Source: Rostratula benghalensis (Eukaryota > Chordata > Aves > Charadriiformes > Rostratulidae). From it: a stretch of DNA of 64,000 nt. Every line of letters starts with the position of its first letter. The first letter of the stretch is position 1. Shown here one piece after another: positions 36,128 to 48,444 of this stretch. The stretch lies in the NCBI GenBank assembly GCA_013399305.1, contig VXAI01000021.1, forward strand, positions 904,075-968,074. The letters run 5' to 3'. Both the position numbers and the translations under genes were made by a program. A model generated the notes under the pieces. That model searched no databases and was not told the DNA's origin. It was given only the letters and a program-made list of their open reading frames with translations.

Positions 36128-36252
36128 TTTTATTCTTTGGTTTTTTTGGGTTTGATTGTTCAGGGGTTTTTTTTGTTTGGTGGTTTGTTGGGTTTTTTTT
36201 GCTTTGTTTTGGTTTTTGTTGTTGTTGTTGTTGTTTTTTGGGGTTTTTTTTC
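36128..36252 (+). repeat. T/G-rich low-complexity tract with (GTT)n
   Basis: T runs alternate with GGG or GGGG; a pure TTG/GTT trinucleotide stretch lies at about 36216-36235. Three overlapping plus-strand ORFs rich in F, V and L, and a minus-strand Q/P/K-rich ORF, are artefacts of this composition. Confidence 0.9.
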
Positions 36253-36526
36253 TGTTTCCTTTGCTGGTGCTGTCCTGCAAAGCCTACCTGTGGTGCCATG
36301 AGTGCAGGTTGCCCTGCTCCTCATCTTTCCCTTTTGCATTTGTCCGCTTGCACAGCTCTGTGCATAAGCACAGCAACCTCCGAAGTGACGTGATCAAAAG
36401 GTTTCAGAAGGGCTCTGTGTTATGAAATGTTTTGAGGCTCAAAGCCCAAAGGGGGAACTCCATTATGAACTCCCCATGTATAACTAATCTGGGAAAAGGG
36501 ATTAAAATGGGATAGATCTCTCTCTT

Positions 36527-36553
36527 CCCCCCTCTCCCTCCCCTCCTAACCCC
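36527..36553 (-). other. Canonical G-quadruplex motif (minus strand)
   Basis: On the plus strand the four C runs are C6 at 36527-36532, C3 at 36536-36538, C4 at 36540-36543 and C4 at 36550-36553, separated by 3, 1 and 6 nt. The minus strand therefore fits G3+N1-7 four times over. It sits inside a longer pyrimidine-rich tract (about 36518-36558) and the plus strand could form an i-motif. No gene start is visible next to it. Confidence 0.75.
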
Positions 36554-39531
36554 TCCTCCATGGCCCCTTTCAGAAAATTAGGGGGCCCCTTTCTGAGGAG
36601 AAACTGTTGAAAATTGCACACTGCTTTCCCTTCCCCTTCCTCCTGAACATAGCCAGAACAGCAATATACATTTCTGAGGTTTGGCAGCAGCATCTGAAAG
36701 CATGATTTTTTGCCAGAGAAGGACTGATTGATGGGGGCCAAAGTACATGTGGGCTTGGGGGACGCTCAGGGAAAGGAAGGCACCTGTACCCTCTCTTCCT
36801 GCCACCACTACAAGGGATTTAATTCCCACTGTTTCCCAATCACTGTATGATGATCGCATTTATTCCCTGGGTTGTATCATCAGCTGCTGGAATGAGACCC
36901 ATCAGCTGAGGCTTGTTTCTGAACTCTGGTTTCATAACAAAAGCAGAGACAGTTGTTCTTGCGACAGACCCCTTTGGACTGAACAAAAACTTGTATGACC
37001 CATGTGCGGTCCATACAGCTGAGGAATGTGACGTTAGCTAAGCTAGTCCAGAGATAGCAATGATCCTGTTTTATGTTAAGCTTTCCTCCTCTGTAACATC
37101 ACCACCTTCCTCCTCCAAGCCTTGTCTCTGTCCACACAGGGGTAACCCCCTTAGCTCACTGAGAGCCCCCTTCAGTTCTTTTTATTGGGATATCTAGACT
37201 GGTGTCTCACAGTGCAGAATGTACGCGTGTTTTTAGCACCATGCTCAAGTCTAATGATGTCATCTCGTACAGCTCAGAGGAAGAAATTTCCATTTCACTT
37301 CAGAATTCCTGTAGAAAGATCTGAAAAGTTGGGAGGGGTGAGGGAAGTCTTGGTGCCCAATGAATCTGAAACCCAAAGTGCTTTTGTGGCTCACAAGCTG
37401 AAAAGTCCTTCCTGCACTTCCTCATCTGCACCTTTCTTTTCTTTAAAAGAAGGGAGAGACAAAACAAGAGGACAAAAAAAGGTATTCTCTCCTCTCCTAG
37501 ACAAGGATTGCAAGATGTCAACCCATAAATGAGACTTTATCTGGAACATTTTGTTACAGTTAAAAACAAAAGGGATGTTCTGTTAGAAAGAATTCTTTAT
37601 TTAACAAAAAAATCCAGAGCAACACCCATTATTAAATGTTCATTTATGGGCACCTGTCTTTTTTTTTTTGTCCATGTTTGAACAGTGTCTAGGATGTGGA
37701 GGCTCTAGGGCAGGCCTGAAGCTTCCGAGTACTGCAGCAGTGTGGGTGATGCATCTCAATGTTAACTTACAAATATTTTCTTATTGTCTATCATCATAAC
37801 ACAGAGCATAAATACATACATTTAGCTTGTCACCTTCCTAAGCTTGGGAAGTGAGGAGGCATTCATGCTCCAGTGAGCTATTGCCCTGTGTTTAAACTCT
37901 GCTAAAATTCCTCCGTGAGCCCATGGCAGAAGGGGAGATGAAGCTATTCCTGCTGCCCCTGAAGTTCAAGCCTCCATCAGAGGAGCTGCAGCCATCAGCA
38001 TGGGAGAGGAGTGAGGGGCTGCTCTTATTCATGTTTTTACATGGCTGGGTTCCACTTTGGCAGACAGGAGACACTGCAGTCTGAAAGCTGTGGGCTGATA
38101 AGTGGTTTCTGAGAGATAAGATATGAAAGACTCTGTAATTCTGGATGAGAGTGTTGAGTAGTTTATATGTGTAAGTCCAGATGTTCAGTAGAAGGAGCTG
38201 TTCCAACGCTTCAGCTGCATATGTCTGCTTGCACGTGTATGGTCTGTTGCGCTCATGGCACTGGCCAAGCAATGGTTCATGGTCCCCAGGAGCAGTGAAT
38301 GGGGCACTGAGTCCCCAGTGAGACACAGGGGAACCACAGGGTTAATGTTCAGGTGGTGCCCTGTTTTCGTTTTCTTTGACACAGCTGTATTTATTTCACC
38401 AAGAGTATGAGGATGCTTTTTGATCATGGAAGCTGTGTCCAAACTTGCAGAGCAGAGGAAGCTCCAGAGCACGCCTGCCCTGAACACACTATGACTCGGG
38501 CACACCTTTCAGTCACAGGGGCTTGCTAATCCCAGGAGACACTAATTGCTACCCACAAGGTTCCGGTGTGGATGCCTAAGGCATCCAGAGCATGGAGAAG
38601 CTTGGTTATACCCTCTCCTCTTTTTCTCCTGACTCCCAACTGAATAATGAGCATAGTGGAAAGTAGCTCTCCACTTGCATCTGGTAGAGCTAAGGTAACT
38701 GTGGTCACTGCAAGGCAGAAAGAGGGCTTGTCCCTGCCTCCAGTGTCAGGTTCCAGGAGCACAGTTACTGCTATTTGGGTACATAATTTACTTACCAGGG
38801 AAGCTGCACATGTACACCTACTCCAGAAAGTGCTTTTCTTGCAGAGGGCAGGCTTGTGTCCAGAATAGGTGCACTAGTTAACTGCTCTTAAATGTGAATC
38901 ACGGCTGAAGGAGGGCCCTGTTTAACTAGAAGCGTATCGTACCAGCATCCTGTGTCTCAAACATGCAATCACAGGGTAAAGGCTGTTTTAGTTTTAGTAA
39001 GATGCACGTTCAGGGCTGGGTTCCCAGCATCTGTCAATTTGGGGCAGCTTCCCTAAAATGGATATAGCTGTATTGATTTCAATAGGGTGGGAATTTAGCC
39101 CTGGATATTCTGCAAGTATGCAAACCATCAATGGCCAGGATTTTTCCAGGCAGACACATGATTTATTTTTTTTTTTTATCATGAGCAAGATCATTGCAGA
39201 AAGGGAAACAAATAAGCAGTTGGACTTTTTTTGTATTTTTGGGTGTGTGTGTGTGCCTATGACTGTGGGGTAAGTGTGTTGGTTCATCTAACATGACCTT
39301 GTTTAGTCAGTGTTTGAATAGAAAAAGGTAAATATCTGTACTTAATGAAGCCTTTTCAGAACCAACCTTTGATAGTTTGTTTGTCCTTAAGAGCAAATTG
39401 TACATGAGGCCCTTTGATATTTTGATCATTAAGAATCACCAGGTTTTTCAGGTGTGCTCAGTGACAGGTTATCACAGACCTGGGATGTCTGAGTGAGGCA
39501 TTGGGTCCACTTTCCAGTCTATGGGGTGGGA
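36554..39531. other. Unique non-coding sequence
   Basis: No gene recognised. At about 39045-39112 an AGCTGTATTGATTTCAATAG-like core followed by TTTAGCCCTGG resembles a palindromic-element relic, weakly. Short (TG)n at 39242-39253. Minus-strand frames of 144 and 106 codons at 37892-38326 and 38185-38505 show no recognisable domain. Confidence 0.45.
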
Positions 39532-40118
39532 TTGCACTCGCAGCCCAGAAAGCTGACTGTATCCTGGGCCACATCAAAAGAAGTGTGGCCTCTACTACTC
39601 TGCTCTTGTGAGACTCCACCTGGAGTATTGGGTCTAGCTTTGGAGTCCTTAATAAAAGAAGGACATGGACCTGTTGGAACATGTCCAGAGGAGGGCCATA
39701 AAGATGACCAGAGGGCTGGAGCACCCCTCCTATGAAATCAGGCTGAGAGAACTGGGGTTGTTCAGCCTGGAGAAGAGTCTGGGGAGACCTTGTAGCAGCC
39801 CTCCAGTACCTGAAGGGGGTCTACAGGAGAGATGGGGAGGGACTCTTTATGTGGGAATATAGTGATAGGATGGAAGATAATGGTTTTAAACTGAAAGAGG
39901 GGAGATTTCGATTAGATCTTAGGAAGAAATTCTTTACTATGAGGGTGGTGAGACACCGGAAGAGGTTCCCCTGATGTGGATACCGTTGTGGATGCCCCTT
40001 CCCTGGAAATGTTCGAGTCCAGGCTGGATGGGGCTTTGGGTAATCTGGTCTAGTGGGAGGTGTCCCTGCCCATGTCAGGGGCCTTGGATGGATGGATGGA
40101 TGGATGGATGGATGGATG

Positions 40119-40189
<71 letters not shown>

Positions 40190-40242
40190 GGATGGATGAT
40201 CTTTAAGGTCCTTTCCAACCCAAATCATTCTATGATTTTGTG
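39532..40242 (+). mobile_element. CR1 LINE 3' fragment (RT C-terminus + 3' UTR) with nested microsatellite
   Basis: Starts in the RT C-terminal region (GCAGCCCAGAAAGCTGACTG, the A-Q-K-A block). It shows [12 protein letters not shown] and [13 protein letters not shown] in the frame 39665-39862, then the 3' UTR (TTCCCTGGAAATGTTCGAG, GGCTGGATGGGGCTTTGGG) and ends AATCATTCTATGATTTTGTG. Compared with the CR1 pattern, about 25-35 bp are missing after AGAAGTGTGGCC near 39588, and a stop follows in 39961-39976. The GGTTGGACTAGATGATCT region of the 3' UTR is split by a 112-bp tetranucleotide repeat (40086-40197). Non-functional. Confidence 0.92.
40086..40197 (+). repeat. (GGAT)9(AGAT)17(GGAT)2 microsatellite inside CR1
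   Basis: By hand count there are 9 GGAT units (40086-40121), 17 uninterrupted AGAT units (40122-40189) and 2 GGAT units (40190-40197). The array begins exactly at TTGGA and ends at TGATCT of the CR1 3' UTR, so it probably grew from the TTGGA..AGATGATCT sequence of the element. The long pure AGAT tract should be length-polymorphic. It produces the serine/isoleucine-repeat ORF on the minus strand, which is not a gene. Confidence 0.95.
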
Positions 40243-43200
40243 TTCCCTGAGGAGACCTTTCAGAGCCTCACCTGCTCACACCTGCATCCTCCTTGCTCTG
40301 CCTTCTGCATGGGTAGCACAGTGACCTGGGCAGGAGGGTATGGCAGGCAGTGGGTGGTAGTTGCCTCTTGAACTTGCGCCTTTCAAACCAGAGCAGTTCC
40401 TGTATTGGAGGCACATGTATTGTGTAGTGGCTAATATTTGCCAGCAGGAATGCCCTGCTGAGACCAAAGAGAGGTGTGGTAGGCTCATGTGGCAAAGAGA
40501 TTTGTCTGCAAAGAGCTAGGGAAGGAGTGGTTAATGTGAGGCAGTGGAAAGACTCTTACACCTGAGAGCAATGTGGCTGTTGACAATACAACAAGCTCAG
40601 AGTGCTGCTTTGGTGTGTCCCTGCCCTGTTGCCCCGCTACCTACCTCCTAGAATCCTCCTCACAGGCTGCAGGCTTTCCAGCATCACCAGCAGCTCCTGC
40701 TGGCTGTGGCCACAAAGGAGCACGGTGACATTTCTCTTCTGTTCCACATTACAGCCCAGGATCGGCCTCTGTTGCCATTAGCACACATTCCTCACTCTGA
40801 TTCACAGTGGCATCTCTCTCTGCTGCTTATTCATTACCCAAACATCTTGGCGAGCAAGGGCCTGTTAGTGGCTTTGGCCACTTGGCACAAACGGCGGAAT
40901 CTTATGGTAAACCCAGAGACACTTTATGGAGGTGTAATATCTTGGGTTTGGTTTCCATCACATTTTTGTAGCGCAGAGGCCAAAAACACATCAAAGACGT
41001 GAGTCTGGCAGCAAGCACCAACCCTAAATTCATTACACTCCAATTAGGCTGTTAAGAAGAGATAAAAGAAGCAGCAAAACTGTGTGTCCTCCTCAATTGC
41101 TATTTGCTGAGGTACCTTCTTTCTTTTGTGGCCTGGGTCCCCGGGTATCTTAGTCCACCAGCACCAGCAGCGTTGTGTGCTTGGGGACAGCTGAAGCAGC
41201 CTTCTCATTAGAGCCATGATCAGATCAAAGAGGCTTGGCCAGTCCCTGTGGAAGAGCAAAGGGGGTTTGTTTGTGTATCTCCCATTGTGATTGACCACTT
41301 TTTCACCATTTCACCTCATTGTTCTGATCCCCTTCACCTCTCTGAAGTTTGTGATGGATTAAACAGAAAATGCCTTTCTGAGATGTAGATTCCTTGCTGC
41401 AAAGCATGAAGGCCAACATGTTGGGCAGCTGAGGTGGTGTATTCACAGCATCCTTTGCATGGGGGCTGTGCAGCTGGCCCTTGGTCAGGGTCATTCCATT
41501 TAACAGGAAGAAAGTAGCAATTGCTAAGCTATAGATACCACGAAGGAAAATCAGCAGCTCAGTTGCAACTTGGCTATTTGAGGGATGAAACACTGCATCC
41601 CAATGACCCCTCTCAATGGCTTATTAAAATGGCACATCTCTTTGAATTTTGTTCCACTACTTCCCAGGATGCTGAGTGCAGAGGCTTGCAGGATCAACTG
41701 GGGATCTAGGTGGCAAAAGCATTGATGGCAACAACTGCCGTTGCAGATAGCTACTGGAAGTAGTAGTTGCAAATGATGTAAAGTTTTGTATATTTACTAA
41801 CATTTCATTTATGGTTTAGGTGCCTAAATAATTGTAATAATTTTCTCTTATAGAGAGAATCAAGATGATCTTCTAAACCAACAAGCAAGAATCACATCTT
41901 TTAACCAACATTGATTTTTGTATTTGATGTTGAAAGTGGTGGCAGTTTTTCTCCACATCTTGAAATGTGAGAACTCCCTATAATCAGACAGAAAGATGGG
42001 GATTTTCCCTCCTTGTCTCATTCCCCAAAACCTCCAGGAGTGATTCATCCAGCTCAGAAAACCTGATAAAACCTGTGAAAAATTCTTGGCAGCCTTATGG
42101 ATAACAGTGAGTCTATCCTCAAATGGGTCTGGCTTTGATGGATAAAGAATATTTCTGCTAGCCAGTATGTATCAAAGCTGCCCGTTCATGGAAAGTTGAA
42201 AATATCACAGTAGGACTGCTCTGTGGGAAAGGTGAAAATATCACACAGTCGCTCTGTGGGACTACCTGGGATGTCCACAACTTGGCTAGGGCAGGCAGGG
42301 AGGTAAGGTCATGTGTAGTCTTTGAGAAGCTGCCGCATATAAATGATGTATCCAGGTAAGATCTGTCTTAATGAATAGATTTGGGACTGCACCTCAGCTC
42401 CCTGGCTTTGAATCAGGGTGTGCCCCATCTTCTCCTCCATGCATCTTAGTGAACACAGGCAGGAAACCTGTGCATGTGGGCTGGTCCTACTTCAGCAGTG
42501 TCCTCTGTCCAGAATGTCTGCGATCACCATGACCTCAGGCTACATCATGGCATGAGTCTACCACGCAGTTTAGATACAGCCTCAATACACCCATCTCTGA
42601 GTCAAGGGACAACATGTTCTTTCTGAACACTATGTGACAAAAAGGTCACAGACACAGTGCATGAAACATGTTGGGTAACAGTTTCCTTAATAGCTGGGAC
42701 AACGGACAGTTTGTCAGATCTTGTTAGACAAAGAAAATGAGTGATCTATCTCTCTCTTTCTCATCTCCTCCCTAGTTGTATCCTTGATGCCCAGAGCTGG
42801 CTTTGTCTTCACTTGGAGAAAATGGGGAACTTGTACTAAGTAACAGGTAAAAACAAACAAGGTCTGTAATTCCAAGGAAGTAATAAAATTTTTTTTTTGC
42901 CTAATTTTCCAGATCAAGAAAATGCTATCTTTGGGCTTCCTTGTGAGCTCATCTGAAAATGTGTAAACTGTTCTGTCTTCTCCAGGCATTTACTTGCTTT
43001 CACCCACACTAACTTGTTTTTATTAATCTTAGTTAATGCTCTTTTTTCCTAGCAAAAGATCAGCAACTTCTGTTCTTCTCATGGAGACCATAGCCAGAGA
43101 GATCATGGGTGCAGGCAGGCAGGTGGTCCTTTGCTTTGCAAACCTGAGCAGCTCTTTCCTCTGCACAACTGTAGGTTTGTAGGAGAGCCTGGGTTACATC

Positions 43201-44479
43201 CCCATCACCAAGAAGGGGAGGAACCCCTGCCCCCCAAAACCAGAAAGCAATCAATGTCTTTGGGTGGGAGCCAGCATCAGCAGGCTTCTCTCAGCCAGCT
43301 GCTAGGGAGGAAAAGCTGCAGGAAGCCTCAAAGGGATCCTTCAACACAGCTCAGAAGGGGTTTCCCAAGTTGTTATGTTTATGCTTGCCGCAAAGCCACA
43401 GGGGAAGGCAACCTTTCAGATGCTTTTGATTCAGCATGCTCTGGCCCAAACCATGCTCCTTTCATGTGCTTTTTTCCAGGGGAATGTTGAGGTCAGTGCT
43501 TCTCCTCGCTGTGTAGAGCCTGCCCTGGCTCTGCATGTGTAGAGCTGACCTCTGTGGCAATGCCAAGGCTGGATAAAGGTACCCCGAAGCCCCCTTCCTT
43601 CTTGCTGAGGGCAGAGCAGGGCGCAGAACCATTCCCTTGGACGGCTTGAGATAGACAAGTATCTTGGGTAAGATGAGTAGTTTGGCCAGCACTTTTGTTT
43701 CTGCTTACCAGAATATAAAGGTAAGAAGGGAAAGAAAACTTACTGTTCCTCTTCGTCTTTGCATAAACTGATGGATCCCAGGTTCCATCATGGGATGGAA
43801 TCCAAACTCCTCCGTCAAGCCCTGATCCTTGGTGCTGAAGCAAAAGGAGACCTGATGTGAATGGCACCCTCATATTGGCTGGAGCACTTCCCTATCACTT
43901 GGCCTCTGTATGGCTTTCTGAAGGGATGCAAGGTACTCCCATCTAGGAAATAAATTCTCTCCCCTACCCATTATCGTTTTACCTTTGAAGCTTTCAACTG
44001 TGTTATTTGAAAAGCTGGTCTCTCAAGGGTACCTCCTTCAGACACACAGAAGATCAATAAAAAGGCTTCCAGAAGAAATCTGGTTTTGGCTGTAAATTGC
44101 ATTCAAAACCTCTCCCTGTGGAGGAAGACAAGAAGATTGCTTGAGAAGGCTTTCAGCTCTTTTGCCAGGAACTGTGGTTCTTTGGACCCACTTGAGTGAC
44201 CCATCAGCTGGCAAAACAGCTTCCCATATTCACTGCTCCATTTGTGTCACCATTTCCCAGCTAACAGGCATCCAGTGCTCCAAGAAAATGTTGTCAGCTG
44301 GGTTACAGCAGTGTCAGGAACTGAGGCAACCCCTTATTGGTAAGGCATTTCGAAATCAGTGCCTCATACAGCAATAGTCAGAAGCTTCCTGATGGGTGCT
44401 GGATGCAGCTCTTCCACTGCATGTGCCTTGGTGGAGGTGTGCACACAGTTGGGGTGAGGGGTATGAGGGCATCTCCTGC
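40243..44479. other. Unique non-coding sequence
   Basis: No gene recognised over 4.2 kb. A 36-bp imperfect tandem duplication lies at 42198-42269. The donor-like CCAGGTAAGATC near 42353 has no convincing acceptor upstream. ORFs of 119-126 codons (43131-43490 plus; 43493-43873 minus) overlap on opposite strands and show no recognisable domain. Confidence 0.5.
42198..42269 (+). repeat. Imperfect tandem duplication, period 36 bp
   Basis: GAAAATATCACA starts at 42198 and again at 42234; CTCTGTGGGA follows in both copies. The two units differ by a small indel and a few substitutions, so the duplication is not recent. Confidence 0.8.
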
Positions 44480-44815
44480 CCTGTCAATGGCAGACATAGT
44501 TTTAGCCTCAGCAGTGCAATTATTAAGCAGGTGGAAGCCGTACTTCTTCCTGTTTGTAATGTCTATGCTAGATATTTTATTAATGAAATCACTGATGTTT
44601 ATTACCTACTAAATGATCTCTCTCTCCAACAATCTCTGAGGGTTATTACCGCAAAGACTTGCACAACAGATGTTAAAAGCCATCAGTTTAAATCAACATA
44701 TACTTTTATTAAAAACAAAACCAAATGGTTTTGTTTTCTAATCCCTGCATTCCAGTTGCTAAAGCTGAGATAATCTTCTGGAGAAGCTAATGGATATCGT
44801 TAATAGCTGGATTGA
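44480..44815. other. AT-rich, CNE-like block with 12-bp palindrome
   Basis: AT-rich without strong low complexity and with TAAT/ATTA words (GCAATTATTAAGCAGGTGG near 44517, ATTTTATTAATGAAATC near 44572). It includes a perfect inverted repeat AAAACAAAACCA/TGGTTTTGTTTT at 44712-44737 with a 2-nt centre. The texture resembles conserved non-coding regulatory DNA. Two overlapping plus-strand ORFs (91 and 125 codons) run through it but read as chance frames. Confidence 0.3.
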
Positions 44816-47800
44816 ATTTATAAAGAGCTAGGAGAGAACAAAGAGGAGAACAGAGACAACCTTCAGCAGTGGTGGTAAGGGCAATCCATTGTGCTTTGCT
44901 AGCAGAGCTTTATTCTTGCCAGACATTTCATCCATTCAAGATGATGCACAAGATGAAGCTGGGTATTTGTATTTATTCCTTGCACTTCTTTTCCCCTGAC
45001 TCAGGATCCTATATTTAAAGGGGTTAGTGACTATAATACCATGTGTGCACGTTTGTTGTCAGCCATTTTTCATTCCTTGTGCTTTGCTATGGAAAATGGG
45101 CTGCTGTTCGTGGCCAGTTTATTGCAACGTGATACTTTGGTAAAGGTGACTAAAGACCTGACATCTCCAGCCAAAGCTTGTTTTTTCCCCTACTCATGAA
45201 TGTAGCTTAGTCCAAGCAGGAGTGCATAGCCTAAGTTCAAGTCTCTCTAATGTACTGACGTCTGCTGAGAATGAAGAATTTGCTGAATTGCACAAGTGAT
45301 GTGAAGAGCAGGTGAAAAGGTTTGGATCCTGATTGAAATGAGTGAGGCCTGCAGTTGGTGTGGTCATTAGCGAGCTCTAAAAAAACAGTGATAGCCCACC
45401 ACAGTGAAACAATTGCACTTTACGGTGCCTTACATAACAGTCATATATAACCCATGCTACTCCATGTGCATAGTGACACAAGGTAAAAGGGGCATCATGA
45501 ATGACGGTCCTGTTGTGAACTTGCTTTCCAATTTCCATAAAAAAGTGCACTTCCAGTTCAGACTTATTTATATATGTGACTTTCTCAGAACATCTACTGG
45601 GAGTTGTCATAACTCCAGCTGATCTAAACTCAGAAATCAATTTTAGCATGTAAGCTTTAGTGGAAAATTGTGTAATAAAATGCATCTTGTGACATTTCAT
45701 CAGGTACTAGAGAAGGACCTTCTCCAAGACACTATTTCCCTGATGCTTTTTTTTCCTCACTTTGGATAATTTTGTTTTAAGACCTGCCGTGAGTCATGTC
45801 CATCGTAGTGGATTAGGAATGGTGCCTTTGGCATGTTTCAGAGCACTTGGTTTGGAAATAACGTTATGGTTTCTGCAAACAGTGTAAATTGAAGATGTGC
45901 AGAGTGCTCATTCCTAGAGCTTCAGTGCACCCCCAGGGATGGCAGGGCTGGCAAAGACACCTCCCTGATTTCAAAACAGGGAGGAAGCAATATAAAACCA
46001 GGGTGCCCTTCCCACCCCAGAATCCGTCTGTAATCATCTCCCTGTCTGGCTGCTCACCATTTGCAATGGGCATCCAATCTGCTTCTAAAGGATCTAATTC
46101 AGTGTCTTCTTTTCACCTTTCTCAGATGAAATAATAAGTGGAAAACCGTTGGTTTCCTTTTTTTTTTTTTTTTTCCTTTTTTTATCTTTTTCATTTTATT
46201 CCCCCTTCTTCTCCATTCCTTAGCATTGCAGAGCCTGATGTCACTCTCTCAACAGATATGCAGGAGGTTCTCGCTGGGGTTTTCCTCCCTGGGATAATGC
46301 AGTGTGTTTACTGTCTGTTGCCTTTCCGGTGGTCTCCCAGCCTCCAGCAACGGGAGTCACGAGGTCCTTTCCCCCCCGTCCCATGGTCTGTGGTATCTGT
46401 TGTTTTCTGAGCGCTGGAATCTTTGTCCCCGTTACGTAGCCCCAAACCTGACCTTGTCGGAGACCACACACGGGTGTCTCTGGATGAGCGGGGAATGTAT
46501 GGAATGTTTTTCAATGAGCAGTTTATGAAATTCCTTTTCTATATGTTTCGGAAATTCTTTAAGTTAAAGAGCACAAACATTTCTCCAAGGAAACTAGAGT
46601 TCGCAGGAGCTCAAATGCAGGCACTTGTTTTTAAAAACATTCTTTACTAAGAAGGGGGGGAAAAAAGGAGGGGGTGGGGAAGATAAAAAGAAAAGAGGAG
46701 ATGTAAACAAGGAAGCCTAATTCCCTGCTCCATATATGCACAGGCAGGAGTAACAGCACAGAGGGGCTGCACGCCTCCAAAGCCTGGCAGCAGGCAGTGT
46801 CCTCTTTGCAGGGTGGCCAGCCAGCAGAAGTGGTGGAGAGCTGGATCAACCTTGTCTCTCTTACAAGGTGCAAGGCTTGGGAACTAAAGAGCCTCATCCT
46901 GCCTAACTGAGCTGGGGGCCTGAAGCCCTCTTACAAAACATGGGAAAGACAGGAAAAGAAAGACCAGTACTGATTGTGGAGGTGCCTGAGATGGGCAAAG
47001 GGCAATGCTGAAGGCAAAGGGATGTCTTAAATTCAAAAGCTTTTCCCAAAGAGAAAGAATACGGCTTTTGGGTCAGTTTTCCCTCCAACAGTGCTTTATG
47101 CATTCCCATGTTGAAAATAAGGAGATCAGGTATTTGAAGTAAACTTGGCAGGGAAACCAGGGCCAAGAACATCATTTTTGCACTGAAAGGCAGAGGGAAG
47201 GAGAGAGGGGGCTCCAGCTGAGGCACCCTCTGCAGTGCAGGGCTGTGAGTCCTCATGGGCAAGCATGAGAGGGAAACTGGCTCTGCCTGGGTGTGTGCTC
47301 CAAGCACTGAGCTATTGTACAATGAGGTGGTACCACCTTTTCCTCTGTTTGTGTTTTGGAAGAAAATGTAGTTGCTGTTGCATGTTTGAAGGACCCTGGC
47401 ATTGGTGGGCATGCTCCATGTTAGCCTGGGAAGGTCTGGTTGGAAGTGGAGAGGGAAGGTGGGCATAGAGCTGCTTGTCAGGGCTGAGGTGCTTTGGGGC
47501 ATGCTCCAAAGCTGAATTATTAATTTTGAAAACTCAGTGGTTTCCAGGGACTGAAGACCTTTGTCTGGGACTCGCATACCTCAGTCCCACTTTAAGTGCC
47601 TAGGTCCCTTTTTGGATCTGGGCCTAATCTGCTAATTCAAATCCAGCTTGCATGCGTCAGAACTGAAAGCCAATATAGAGTTGGCAGGAAACGGCTTTCC
47701 TATCCTGTGAACATTTTCAGGATTTTATTTTATTTTTTTTTAACCAAACCTGGGTTTAAAACTTGGGCCAACAGCCAGAATTTCAAAATTTTTTGCAAAA

Positions 47801-48444
47801 TGAAAACTCAGGTTCTGATTTTTTTTCCTCTAGCATCAGCTAAAACATTTGATTTCAATATTGACAACGACTTTGTGTTTTACTCTTTTATTGCCAGTGG
47901 TTTAATTTTAAAAACAAAAGTGGAATTTAAAACCGGAGGGAGTTGGTTGAACTTTCTTTCCCCATCAAAAGTCTTGGGCTTGACAGATTGGCATATTCTG
48001 ATCTGAAAAGCACTTCATCAGAAACAACTGTAGGCCAATTAGCTACAGCTGTTGGCATCTGATGGCAGTGGTCTGTATTAAATAAGTATGTCAGTATAGT
48101 GGGACAGATGAAAAACACAAGAGCTGGCACACACTGGCTATCTCAGCAGAGACACCATCTCATAGGCGCAGGAGATGATTTTTCTTCTTAGGAGGCATGG
48201 TTCCTTATCTTCTGGTTGAGGAAAATATGCTATGACTTGTAGTATCAGTGTATGAATCACGGTGATGGAGAATTTTGGATCTAGTACCTTTCAACACTAT
48301 GGGCCATTTGAGCAATAGATAACGTAACTACCTTTTAACAATGGTCAGGACTTCTCCCACTGTATATAATTTTTAAGTTGACAGGTTTTTTGTGCCACCT
48401 TTTATGTTGCCCTCTATGTCTGGTGCTAGTTTTTTGCTTCTTGG
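44816..48444. other. Unique non-coding sequence, including the longest chance ORF
   Basis: No gene recognised. The longest open frame of the window, 224 codons on the minus strand at 46903-47577, has no recognisable domain, no splice or promoter context, and overlaps plus-strand ORFs. A T18 tract lies at 46158-46175. G-runs on the plus strand at 46654-46679 (G7, G5, G4) approach a quadruplex motif but the first loop is too long. At 47585-47630, AAGTGCCTAGGTCCCTTTTT then GGATCTGGGCCTAA resembles one half of a palindromic element. Confidence 0.5.
46654..46679 (+). other. G-run cluster, imperfect quadruplex
   Basis: G7 at 46654-46660, A6, GGA, G5 at 46670-46674, T, G4 at 46676-46679, in a longer purine-rich tract. 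The G7 could supply two short tracts, but the loop to the next run is 9 nt, outside the strict motif. Confidence 0.5.

Larger units (their letters stand above)
34055..36526. other. Unique sequence with small repeats
   Basis: No gene recognised. Contains a 23-bp-period duplication at 34781-34819, a possible palindromic element at 35573-35656 and a T/G-rich low-complexity tract at 36128-36252. The 123-codon plus-strand frame at 34867-35238 encodes nothing recognisable. Confidence 0.5.

Noticed and set aside
36045..36425. Hydrophobic plus-strand ORFs and a Q/K/P-rich minus-strand ORF
   Set aside because: They are translations of the T/G-rich low-complexity tract at 36128-36252, not membrane or disordered proteins.
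39821..40228. Minus-strand ORF with a long Y-L-S-I repeat
   Set aside because: It is the translation of the GGAT/AGAT microsatellite inside a CR1 tail.
46903..47577. 224-codon open frame on the minus strand, the longest in the window
   Set aside because: No recognisable domain, signal peptide or repeat; overlapping ORFs on the other strand; no promoter or splice context. A frame of this length can arise by chance in 64 kb of moderately GC-rich DNA.
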